Source of the DNA: Penicillus capitatus
Taxonomy: Eukaryota > Chlorophyta
Direction: 5' to 3'
Length of the DNA stretch: 64,000 nucleotides
Assembly (NCBI GenBank): GCA_965649825.1
Contig: OZ287710.1
Coordinates: forward strand, 248,001 to 312,000
Under the pieces are notes generated by a model that ran no database searches, had not been told where the DNA came from, and saw nothing but the letters and a program-made list of their open reading frames with translations. Shown in pieces: positions 24,816 through 33,933 of the stretch (position 1 is the stretch's first letter; every line of letters begins with the position of its first letter). The translations under genes and the position numbers were made by a program.

Positions 24816-25559
24816 ATGTGTGCCGCAGTCGGAGGTGCCTCGTTCGGCGGGGCAACGAGCCGTCAACGCGTGACGCCAGTTTCGCCCCACCCGTCGCGGT
24901 TTGACGAGAGCCTCGAAGCGCGCTCGTATGACAACGCACACCACTACGCGAGTGGCGGGGGTTGTGGTGGCATTCCTTCCCGTTCGAAACCGCTCTTTCG
25001 TCTTGACATGACAGCAGGAATCGATATCCTCTCCGACTCGTCCGGCCGCTCCCTCGAGAGCATTCATGTCGTCTTTGAAGACGTCGAAAAACTGTCAGAG
25101 TCGCTGAAGGAACATCAACAACGTTTGGAGGAAGAGATTTCTGTACAGGGTGGTCAGAGCAGTACAGCTGCGATTCCTATACCGTTGGCCCCCGGACAAC
25201 TGACTCAGGCGTTTCACAATCTGGCAACCTCTCCTGTGATAGCGCACAACACATTTGCGAGATCTGCTCCTGTTCCCGTGCCCAAACATCCATTAGCAGC
25301 AGGGAGTTCCGTTTCGCGATGTCCACTCATGGAAACGGAGAAATTCGTCCCGCCCCATGTCCTGGCGGATCGCATGTGTAACTGCGATCCGATACGGAGA
25401 GAGATAAGAGGAACATGTCGTGGACTGTCATCTCTCAGAGCGCGAAACGCCATTTTCGCACAGTTGGGTTACTTTGACGGATCTCTGGACACATCGTCAC
25501 CGCCGTCAGATACTTCTGGACCAAAACAAACTCCGATGTGTCTAAACCAGGATTGGTGA
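24816..25559 (+). CDS. hypothetical protein with coiled-coil segment
   Basis: A single open frame of 247 residues from ATG 24816. The N-terminus is Gly/Ser/Pro rich. A helical, probably coiled-coil stretch (VFEDVEKLSESLKEHQQRL) spans about residues 90-110. A Pro/Ala linker and a Cys/Arg-containing region (MCNCDPIRREIRGTCRGL) follow, and the C-terminus is disordered. I recognise no family. Codon use and length make a real gene likely. Confidence 0.55.
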   Translation: MCAAVGGASFGGATSRQRVTPVSPHPSRFDESLEARSYDNAHHYASGGGCGGIPSRSKPLFRLDMTAGIDILSDSSGRSLESIHVVFEDVEKLSESLKEHQQRLEEEISVQGGQSSTAAIPIPLAPGQLTQAFHNLATSPVIAHNTFARSAPVPVPKHPLAAGSSVSRCPLMETEKFVPPHVLADRMCNCDPIRREIRGTCRGLSSLRARNAIFAQLGYFDGSLDTSSPPSDTSGPKQTPMCLNQDW

Positions 25560-26337
25560 TTACTATTAGAATTCCCAATCCTTGTGCAAACGCACATAAG
25601 GATCGTTTCAGCAGATTGGATATTGCGAACGGAGTGTATGCATGCAGATGCGTCCTCTACTGTTCTCTGCTTAAGCCATTTGATTTGTCCTCTCTCTATC
25701 TTTCTATACATGTCTGGTGTTTACCTTGACCTGATTGGCTGTTCACAACATCAACACCAACAAATATGCAGTTTCATTTCGTTTGGTAACTTCTTACCCA
25801 ACAACAACGTGCCAGATTGCCTGGTAGATAGGTACGACAGTTGCATCGTGGTCCGCTGGCCATCCGTTTGATTCTCCGACGCTTTTGGATGTCATGTCGT
25901 TTGGTGATAGGGATGGATTGCACGAAGTCGATGTTTCGTTAAGGGATGATGATGACCAGTTGGGGCTGTGATGGTTACGATCCATCTCTTTCATGCATTT
26001 GCTGCTGGCTGTTTCGATGCGTCACTTTGTCCTCTTTAAGCAACGATCTCCTCGATGAGGACGATGGACATCGACACCAGTCCACAGATGGTATTTTGAA
26101 GAGAAAGGATACGCGGATGTTAAAAGGGACCTTATTCAATCATTCGTCGTGAGAAACACATTTTTTCATGAGTAAGCGCCGAATGGTGTGAGAGCGACTT
26201 AGCGGAACTACTGACGGCCACACCATCCCAACAGCGTCTTAATGCAATTTGTCTTCTAATCGACATACACTTTCTTAAATACAGCCGAAAAACGAAAGCA
26301 ACAACGTGTATAGAGGAGAGCAAGGATCATATATCCG
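25560..26337. other. long non-coding stretch, nothing recognised
   Basis: About 780 bp between a plus gene and a convergent minus gene. It has short ORFs only (longest about 95 codons, low complexity), is richer in A+T than the flanks, and shows no tRNA cloverleaf or snRNA core that I recognise. It is long for this compact window, so a non-coding RNA or an unrecognised split gene is possible. Confidence 0.5.
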
Positions 26338-27540
26338 TCAGACCTGATTCTCACAATCAACAGCAGCAGGATGCTTCAATTCAAGAAACATCAAAAGAGA
26401 AGGCATGGAAATCAATTCAAGCTTGGATAGAACGAAATCAAGAACGGCATCCTCGTACATAAAACGCTGATCAACGTCCAGCGAGACGAGGTCACGTCTC
26501 ATGGATGCCATAAATGTCTTCTTTACTTCAATTTCGCGAATGAAATCTCCTTTTTGAGGATAATGGACATGGAATACAAGGGTCATTTCAATGGGGGTCA
26601 ATACTGTCGAAGCAGAATCTCGAGACGCAGCTTGACTTAGGGAACGAGAACTGTGAGACTTCAAATCCCAGATAGTTGAGGTCACGTGCTCAATTTTGTC
26701 GACCGCTTCACACTTGACATTCAGATCCACCTCGTCGCCGTCCAACGGTTTCAATCGGATACGGTGCGGTCCACTGATGTCGAATGCACTTGATGTCTCG
26801 TCATTGAGCTTGATCAAACCGATAGAAATGTGGCATTCAGATCCGATTCTGAGGTGAAGAATAGGTTCTCCACTGCCCTCGACCATACCGACCGGAATCT
26901 CAGACATACGAAGCATACGCTTCAGCAGTCCGGAATCGGGTCGGGGGAGAACTTCTTCAATCATGACAGATAGCATGTATGCCAAGTTGGCATCTTTATG
27001 CTCTAAGGACTGTACAAAACTGCCGAGTTGTGTGTCGATGGATCGCACGGCGGGCAATGGCGGCGATGCCGATTCGGATTCGGATGGCTCATCTTCCGAA
27101 GCTTTCTGGTCATCACTATTCAACTCCGACGATGCTTCGCGGCTGGCACAAGACGATGTGTAAGAGCCAGATGCATCGACCCCGTCATCACACTCTGAAT
27201 ACACCATCCATCGCTCACGTTAAAGACAGACGGAGTCGCAGAGGTGGTGATGGGTGGCCTTACCTGATCCCTTTGAGCCGTATCTGATGTCGAGGATAGT
27301 GACATCGGGTATCCCGACTTTGCCCGAGAAGGGAATCTCGGAGCGTGAACGGGAGTGGCTACAGTTTTGGAGGTGAACGGCAGTGGCTCCTTCGGGAGCA
27401 TCCGGCGGCAAAACGTAGATCCTTGGTGTCGGCACTCCAACGGTATCTGTTACTTGTCCGTTCTTTTCCCATGACTTCTGTGCAGGCGAAAACACATCGC
27501 CGTCCAGATCGCGACCCCACGGACGGATCTTCATCGTCAT
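26338..27540 (-). CDS. hypothetical protein, acidic Ser-rich middle
   Basis: Two exons (27540-27264 and 27194-26338; intron 69 nt) sum to 377 residues. Residues 1-90 contain PRIYVLPPDAPEG and GIPDVTILDIRYG. An acidic Ser/Glu-rich linker follows (about 95-140), then a folded-looking region with many beta-type segments (GSECHISIGLIKL, IRLKPLDGDEVDLNV, MTLVFHVHYP) and a helical C-terminus. No family recognised. An ACGTCACATC element lies 29 bp upstream of the start. Confidence 0.6.
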
Positions 27541-27569
27541 CTTGTGCACAATACCTTAGAAAAGCACAC

Positions 27570-27579
27570 ACGTCACATC
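27570..27579 (-). promoter_or_regulatory. GATGTGACGT-type element
   Basis: Plus-strand ACGTCACATC, that is GATGTGACGT read toward the minus gene that starts at 27540, with 29 bases between. One of a set of similarly placed copies. Confidence 0.4.
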
Positions 27580-27664
27580 AGCCAATCTGTTTGCTGACAG
27601 CGATCTCTTCACTCACTCTTAACGCCCAGCCCCAGTTTATTCAACAGGCTTGTCTCTGCTGTTT

Positions 27665-28188
27665 TTATTCCTGTTGAATGATGTGACAGCGCTGTGATGT
27701 ATGTGGAGGCAAAGGGAGGGTACCGTGGCTGGTTGATGCTTCATGCATGTAATGGACTTCAATGTCCCGAACTTCTTTCTTCTTTGCTGTTTCCGTTTCG
27801 TCTTCTTTGACACCGGCGATGTCACCTTTCGATATTTTTTCCACTTCTTTCGTGGCGGCATTGTCAGCAGAATCATCGTTCGTGATGCGACGCTTAGATA
27901 GCGCCCAGAGGACGATGAGGAAGAGGAGTGCTCCTAAACCCGCCCCAATCAAAAACAGCAGAGCGCCCAGAAATGCAAAGCCATTTCCCTTCGTCAATTC
28001 ATCCCAATCTGCAACAGACACCGTCTCCCTCGGCCATCAACGCAAAGCACATGTCAGACATGCTGGAACAATAATGGCACTACAGGTGCCAACGACGGCA
28101 ATGGCGATGAGCGTAGCAATAATACTGATCTACTCAGAAGCTCCCTGGCATCCAAACGTGACAGAAGATGAGATCACACTTGCTTCAT
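27665..28188 (-). CDS. small membrane protein, two hydrophobic segments
   Basis: Three exons (28188-28180, 28129-28060, 28008-27665; introns 50 and 51 nt) sum to 140 residues. The first exon codes only MKQ. A first hydrophobic segment (ISIIATLIAIAVVGT) may be a signal peptide or anchor. After YWDELTKGNG comes a second long one (FAFLGALLFLIGAGLG and on), then a basic stop-transfer SKRR and a charged tail. No family recognised. The topology suggests a short loop between two membrane passes with a cytosolic C-terminus. Confidence 0.55.
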
Positions 28189-28799
28189 CGGCGCAACAGA
28201 GAGGAGCAGATGCTAATTTCCTTTTCTGTTGCTCAACAGGATGTGAATTGCGACTCCGTTAGCTAAACAGCAGGAATTCCAGCGCGCGCAGTACCAGTCG
28301 CGTCGGGGACGAAGCTACGGCAGTGTTATTCAGTGGTGTCAAAATGACCGTCGGGCCTTGTCGACTAGCTTATGCGAAAGAAGTCGCGTCCGAATTTCTT
28401 TTATGAATCAGTAGAATGCAGATGACGGTTATATACTGTTGCGTTGACATGACGGTGAATGGTTGATGAATGGTTGATGGTCTACGCAGCCGTGGCCGTC
28501 GGTACGTGTGCCCGCACGCGACGGCTCGTCTCCCTCGATGCGATAGCAACGTCACATCATGTACGATGCGCATAAAAGGAGCCGTTTCGCGTCGCTTCTC
28601 CAAACGCGCAATATCATTCCAGCTGAAAGGCATAAAACGGCAGCTGGGGATTTCGTTCCCTTCACAAAACTCGAAACCAAAAGCGAAGTGCGTTTTCGGT
28701 GGCCAACAGTTCACGGGCGACTTACCCAAAGTCAAACAACACGTCTTCGGTCCACAAAGATCGCCTCGAACGCGGATGTTGTGTCTCTATAGGAAGACG
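28189..28799. other. divergent region, uncertain content
   Basis: Lies upstream of the small membrane protein gene and the Alba gene. It contains ACGTCACATC at 28549-28558 and a TATATAA-like run near 28428. A 122-codon minus ORF (28735-28370) with an internal GTAAGT donor-like site could belong to an unrecognised spliced gene. I cannot support a model. Confidence 0.4.
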
Positions 28800-29575
28800 A
28801 TGGAGAAGTTCACGCGCGTCGAAAAGAGAAAGGAAGATATTCCGATAGGCGAAAACGAAGTGCGCGTTACAGCCGTGGGTCGCTTGTACAACTACGTGAA
28901 CTACGCTGCTACCTTATACAATGTATACCCGTCAAGGCAAAACGAGGAAGCAGTGTGTGTTCGTTCGTGCAGGAAAAAGGCCAAAAATCGTTAGTTCTGA
29001 AAGGAATGGGCAGGGCCATCAACAAGACTGTTTCCCTGGCCGAGATCATAAAAAGACGTGTTCCGGGGTTGCATCAAGTGATGGAGATTGGCTCTGTTGA
29101 GATCACTGACACATGGGAGCCAAAAGAAGAAGGTTTGAACGAGTTAGAGATCACCCGTCATGTGTCGGTGATTACCATCACCTTGTCGAGTGAAGCACCT
29201 GCCGATATCAAAGTCCCTGGCTATCAGCCACCTCTCCCTGATGATGAAGTGAAGCCGCTCTTGGATGAAGACTCCGAAGCTGCGCCAGCTCGCAGGGGTC
29301 GCGGTCGCGGCCGTGGCCGTGGTAGAGGTCGTCGTGGCCGCGGTAGAGGAGGCCGCAGTGAAGAAGACCCCAATGATGATGACGAGCTGATTGAAGGAGT
29401 TGAACATGCCGAAAGCAGTGGCCGTGGTAGGGGACGTGGAAGAGGTCGTGGACGTGGTCGCGGACGTGGACGCGGACGCGGAAGAGGTCGTGGACGCGCC
29501 CCAGCTGCCAGCAACACAGGGACGGCGACCACAGACCCTCCTGCTGAAGCACCCAATGGAATCTCCAAAGAATGA
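28800..29575 (+). CDS. Alba-domain protein with long RGG/RG tail
   Basis: Two exons (28800-28922 and 28973-29575; intron 50 nt) encode 241 residues. The Alba fold of the Rpp25-like branch is clear: EVRVTAVGRLYNYVNYA, KSLVLKGMGRAINKTVSLAE and IIKRRVPGLHQV, then a strand with SVEITDTWEP. The C-terminal third is an Arg-Gly repeat region in two blocks (about residues 155-175 and 195-225) split by an acidic segment. Alba-RGG proteins bind RNA and DNA and act in translation control and stress granules in plants and protists. This function is by family analogy. Confidence 0.9.
29283..29500 (+). repeat. RG-coding tandem repeat
   Basis: Short-period repeat of GGTCGCGGTCGT-like units encoding Arg-Gly in the Alba protein. 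It creates long spurious ORFs in other frames on both strands. Confidence 0.8.
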
Positions 29576-30291
29576 GAGACAACATTTCTGACGACACACG
29601 CACGTACAATGATGACAACAGCGTCATACAGAATCGATGACCCCATGAAATTTCTGCACATCTATGTTGTTTTCAATCTCTGAAGAATGTTGATGAATTT
29701 GTCATACAGATTGTTGTCCATGCGCCATCAGTTTTGCACGGTGCTTTGTTATTTTGGCCAAAAGTCACATTAAGGTTGCTGCTTTGCATCGAATTTTTGA
29801 GAGACACTGGTTTCGAATACCAAGAACAACACTAGTTGTTGTTCTAGGCTTAACGAGGCACACGATCAGGCTTTCTAAGATTACTCCCTCTGGCAATCTA
29901 TACCTTTTTGTTCGTAAAAGGTGTCTGTTCATAACCTTTTTACATGCATTGGAAGAAGCCATCCATCAATCCAATCCATACATCAGATGAGATTCCTACT
30001 TTTGTGAGCTCAATGAATTTCACTAAGATTTGAATCGGGAAAGGAGAGGGAGGGAGGTGTTGGCATCTGATGTGGTATCTTTCTGAGTCTTTATCCATAG
30101 ATCTGAAGCCGCGGGGCGAAAAGGGGGTTTACCGACGTACAAGCATGTTAACTGTGGTAGCATCCACGCACCTTTCTTATGTGCAGAGAGAAGCAAAGAT
30201 ACATTCAATCCAGTGCTCTTAACAAGACATCTACTGTAACTCGTGCAAGTTAAGCCTGAATCGAGGAGGCGCAGGCGGAGGAAGACGAGCA
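29576..30291. other. convergent intergenic stretch, nothing recognised
   Basis: About 715 bp between the 3' ends of the Alba and CacyBP/SIP-like genes. A 78-codon plus ORF at 29754-29990 and a 99-codon minus ORF at 30322-30023 (partly inside the SIP-like gene) have no recognisable similarity. Confidence 0.5.
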
Positions 30292-30877
30292 CTATTTCTT
30301 CAAATGTCTCCAAGGAAAACACTTTCCATCATCGTTCGGCGATTTGGCTAGGTGAACAATGATCTTGTTCTCGAGCTTCTTCACTCGACATCTCTCTGGA
30401 TCCACCTGTCATGCACAGACATGTCTGTCAGTCACATCATCCAATCCAAGCGCTATCTGGTCCGACATCGCCTTCTAGTTGGGCGATCGATAAACGCAGA
30501 ATGGCATTGGGCTTATAGTTCTCGATGTTGACACAGAAGGACTGAGAGTTGAATTCGGATGAGATGTCTGAATCGGCCAACCGGCCCACTCCCTCCAGTG
30601 GAATGTACACCTTTGCATGTTTGTCATCATCGAGAAACTGATAGCGAGAGACAGATTCGACGACGGGCTCCATCACCGCCTTCTCCTTTCTCAGCGCCTG
30701 ATGCACAGGAGGAGGCGCTGGAGCTTCACACGTTCCCCTTGGCTGATGCTAATGACACAGCAAAGACAATGACAACGATAACAGTAGGGAAGCGCTCACA
30801 GCATAGTAATAGGATTGCTCTTTCTTCGATTCTAGACTCGCATGGAGAGCCGATTTCGCTTCCCCTCCCTCATTCAT
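30292..30877 (-). CDS. CS-domain protein, CacyBP/SIP-like
   Basis: Three exons (30877-30800, 30748-30467, 30405-30292; introns 51 and 61 nt) sum to 157 residues. After a short helical N-terminus and a Pro-rich linker comes a CS (HSP20-like) domain: HAKVYIPLEGV, FNSQSFCVNIENY and AILRLSIAQLEGD. It is completed by VDPERCRVKKLENKIIVHLAK and W.HLKK. This order and the final K.W..L motif match calcyclin-binding protein/SIP, an adaptor linking E3 ubiquitin ligases and chaperones. Another CS co-chaperone is possible. Confidence 0.7.
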
Positions 30878-31079
30878 CCTGAAAAAATCCAGAGAGCGTC
30901 CACGGCACGCGATGAAGCCAAGGAAGTCATACGGATTGGACGTTCAGAAGAGAGGCGTCTCCCTCAGTCGCAAAGCAAAGACAGGTCAAGTCCACACAGC
31001 AGACGAAGGAAAGTGTACGACAAGAACGCGCTGTGACAATGCTGCCCAGCAGATGGATGTCCTGTGTCCTGCGAAGTGA

Positions 31080-32889
31080 ATGCCCAACCGACGGCGCCTA
31101 TGGACAGCGTCATGGACTCGATGGGGACTGTTGGTTGTAGTGCCCGCCGCTGTGCGATCGTTTGGCAGTGGAAAGAAGATGCTGGAGACGGAACTCAAAC
31201 CGTGTCTTCATGCACTCTACAAGATTGTCCATCCCGACCTCTTCACACAGATGCCAGACGAACAGGCAATGCATTCGTGGAGGATACAGAGAGCGGAAGC
31301 TGACAGCATTGTAGGCGGAGAATGCTCGGTCTTTGAAACTGTTACACGATTATCTGAACCAATCTCGAGGAGACTATGCTGGACCGACTGCCCCTTTCAG
31401 ATTCGTGTTCTTCAAGAAGCAGGAGAGCGGAACAGATGAGCCCACGAAAGGTGACGCGATCGGTGATGGAACCCGTCCGCCCGCATTTCACATGTCTGCT
31501 TGATCCTAGACGAGCAGGCGTGCGAGAAAATCTCAATGGTGTTGCCTCCGCCAGTAACAGTGCCTCATGACTTTCCGCTTCCCTCCTCGACACGCACCGC
31601 TTTGAAGAAACTACTGACAGCGTTAGGAATTTCGCCCGATCTCATGCGCAACGTCGTTGGCCACAAAGGACACCCGCCGTATGTATTGGATACTGATCGA
31701 TGTGATACTGTAGTTGGATGTGACGGGAGAGCATGAAAGTCTACGCCGTTTCTTGGTCAACGCAGCAGAGCATGTCAGATTTAATGAAGCAACGATGCAT
31801 CTTGCCACCCAACGCATCCACCATGCCAAGACCGTGTTCAGACTGTTGCGTCAGGCACAGTGATTTGACAGTCTCACACCTCGATCTTCTCTGTGCACAG
31901 GTGATTGTCAAGATCAGTGGAACTGCAGAGAATATCTCGGCGCCTGAACAGGCAACCCTGCTCGAAGTGCGCCAGATCTAAGGGAGAGATATCGTCTGCG
32001 TCAAAAGGGTGCTTGTTTAGAGGTTGGCATGTGTGATGGATCGAGTGCCTTCTGTCGATATGCGCCATCAGACCATCGTGATCGGCGGCGAAGGAATCGA
32101 CGCCATCGGTCGTTTGTGGATCTCGCCGTCGGATTCCGCCGAACAATGGGAGAACGCCATTTCGACGGCAAACCTCCATCTCATGCAGCAGAGAAAAACT
32201 CTGATCGAGCAGATGAAGGAACAGGAGAACGTCGTTGCCCAACTCATGGGGGTCGGCCTGATCTACACCTCAGACGACTTGCGTTCGCAACCACACTACT
32301 CAGCATTTCTCAAAGTCTAAACACCTCCGCAAAAGCGTCAACAGGAGTGTTGGAAATGCTGAGTTGGCTGACAGGATACGAAGACTATGGCAGAGATGAC
32401 TGGAATGGTATCCCTGTCCAAGTTGGACGTTGCCCTATGCGTTGTCCCCCAGCGTCAAGACATGACCGATGAAGAGGCGATCAGCATCGATCCCGACCTC
32501 GGTTTCTTCCGTATTCCGATACACACCAGTCCCGCTCAGATTTATCGTTACATCCAAGTGCATCAACCGCAAGCTTCTCTCAGTCTTAAACTCCTTTGGA
32601 CGTTTAGGATCACCGAGACCATGCCGTCGAAATCGTCGCACGGCATATTCAGAAGGAGAAGATGATGGAGAGCATAAGGCAAGAGGTGCGTCGGAGGTTG
32701 AAACTGAGAAAGCTGCATCGGGATCCGATCATCTCGCTCACACAATTTCATTCCGCGTGCCATCGACTGCTTCAGAATTCACGAAAATTTGGTGATTGGA
32801 CAGATGGTCTGTCTCTCAGAGTCTCCACCTCCAATCGTCTTTTCAAACGCAGTACACAAGTGGACATCCATTGGAACTTTGCGCTGTAA
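31080..32889 (+). CDS. TCAIM-like mitochondrial protein (DUF4460 + DUF4461)
   Basis: Eight exons (31080-31265, 31315-31450, 31510-31652, 31714-31854, 31901-31966, 32021-32314, 32375-32557, 32608-32889) sum to 476 residues, close to animal TCAIM. Residues 1-30 look like a mitochondrial presequence. A J-like segment follows (LHALYKIVHPDLF, then ARSLKLLHDYLNQ), and the DUF4461 part ends LRKLHRDPIISLTQFHSACH and VDIHWNF, matching the W-N-W end of the family. Introns 1 (31266-31314) and 4 (31855-31900) have GC donors. Function in algae unknown; animal TCAIM is mitochondrial and linked to metabolism. Confidence 0.85.
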
Positions 32890-32907
32890 ATCCGACTGTC
32901 GGTCTGT

Positions 32908-32918
32908 GATGTGACGTC
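32908..32918 (+). promoter_or_regulatory. GATGTGACGTC element
   Basis: Exact GATGTGACGTC, 32 bases before the ATG of the RAB5IF-like gene. The same 32-base spacing is seen for the copy upstream of RPL38. Confidence 0.5.
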
Positions 32919-32950
32919 TCGTCGCGTCGTGTCTCCAGTGAGCAAGCGCT

Positions 32951-33289
32951 ATGAAAACCAAGTCCTCTTCTATCTGGGAGAAGCTTCAGGACGCGGAATC
33001 GGCGGATTGGACGCAGGAGGAAGTGAAGACGGCGATACATTGGTTTCGTCAACTGGTGTCCTTTCTCTGTGGAATACTGTGGGGCCTCATACCTTTTACT
33101 GGACTGAATGGCTTTCTCACGCACCTCGCTGTGAACACTGTCGGAACGTTCGTTTTCTATAGCGGCGTGCTAAAAGTGGAGGCAGAAGATTTTGGTGGAC
33201 ACGCGGTTCTGACACAGGAGGCATTGCCACCCTCTATCTCAATGTTCTTACTCATGTGGATTCTCACTTACAGTTTCGTGCATTTCTGA
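32951..33289 (+). CDS. RAB5-interacting-factor-like (RAB5IF/C20orf24) membrane protein
   Basis: Single exon, 112 residues. The conserved helix WTQEEVKTAIHWFRQ leads into two closely spaced transmembrane hairpins (FLCGILWGLIPFTGLNGF and VNTVGTFVFYSG). An amphipathic EDFGGHAVLTQEAL and a last membrane helix with the W-I-L-T-Y motif follow. The layout equals RAB5IF/EMC6-like proteins, which act in ER membrane-protein insertion complexes. Placement is from motif memory. Confidence 0.8.
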   Translation: MKTKSSSIWEKLQDAESADWTQEEVKTAIHWFRQLVSFLCGILWGLIPFTGLNGFLTHLAVNTVGTFVFYSGVLKVEAEDFGGHAVLTQEALPPSISMFLLMWILTYSFVHF

Positions 33290-33355
33290 TACTGAAATAG
33301 CAATGTCTTAACGTCTAACCGTTCCTGCGTCATGCTCAACGCGGCGGCGCTTCGC

Positions 33356-33533
33356 CTAAGACGTTTTTTCAGCCTCGGCCCGAACCTCTTCGATCGGCAG
33401 CGCCTAAACACAAGTGTCTTTGTCACATGACGCGTCGAAGGGGGCTGACGAGATCGGGTTTGAGAAAGTGATGCACCACAGTGGCTCCAGCAAGCATCGA
33501 TATGAATGCCACCGTATACGCTTTGAGATACAT
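33356..33533 (-). CDS. BRAWNIN/UQCC6-like micropeptide
   Basis: Two exons (33533-33450 and 33403-33356; 46-nt intron with an ATGTGAC branch-like motif) encode only 43 residues. The single transmembrane segment with MLAGATVVHHFLKPDL matches the core of BRAWNIN (LAMCAGAEVVH, then RPDL). Removing the intron continues it with ALPIEEVRAE, paralleling the IPE segment of the family. BRAWNIN is an inner-membrane peptide needed for complex III assembly. A TGACGTCATC element lies 28 bp upstream. The small size limits certainty. Confidence 0.65.
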
Positions 33534-33561
33534 GATGGAAGCGACGATTGCCGAGAAGAGC

Positions 33562-33571
33562 TGACGTCATC
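33562..33571 (-). promoter_or_regulatory. TGACGTCATC (CRE-like) element
   Basis: A palindromic TGACGTCA core 28 bases upstream of the BRAWNIN-like start codon, resembling the GATGTGACGTC set. Confidence 0.4.
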
Positions 33572-33933
33572 ATCGATCCCGTTATAAAACGACTGTCATT
33601 ATCTGTTCAATCGGACACTCACTCATTTATGTGCAGGACTGAGAAATGGTACACGGACAAAGGCATCACTGAGAAATGCACTTCCAATCATAATCTCACA
33701 CTTTTTTTCTTTCAAACTGTGTGACCTTCAGATAAAACGCAACAAACGTTCGTTGTGTACCCCACGTTCACCACAAGACCAAAAATCAGCACCACGTTGA
33801 GCATGTCCACGTGGCAATGGATGAAACCTTTAATTGACGTAGAGGATTGAATCTTGCAAGCTGTCTGCTTATACAAGTTGGATAGAAGAGAGATGAAATC
33901 AGCTTGTGATTTATGAGTAAAATTTGCAGATTA
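33572..33933. other. A+T-richer intergenic region
   Basis: About 360 bp between the micropeptide promoter and the 3' end of the synaptotagmin gene. It contains several TCTCAC/TTTTTT tracts like those at intron ends but no ORF worth reporting. Confidence 0.5.

Noticed and set aside
29208-29661. Pro/Arg- and His-rich minus-strand ORFs opposite the Alba tail
   Set aside because: Pure frame shadows of the RG repeat.
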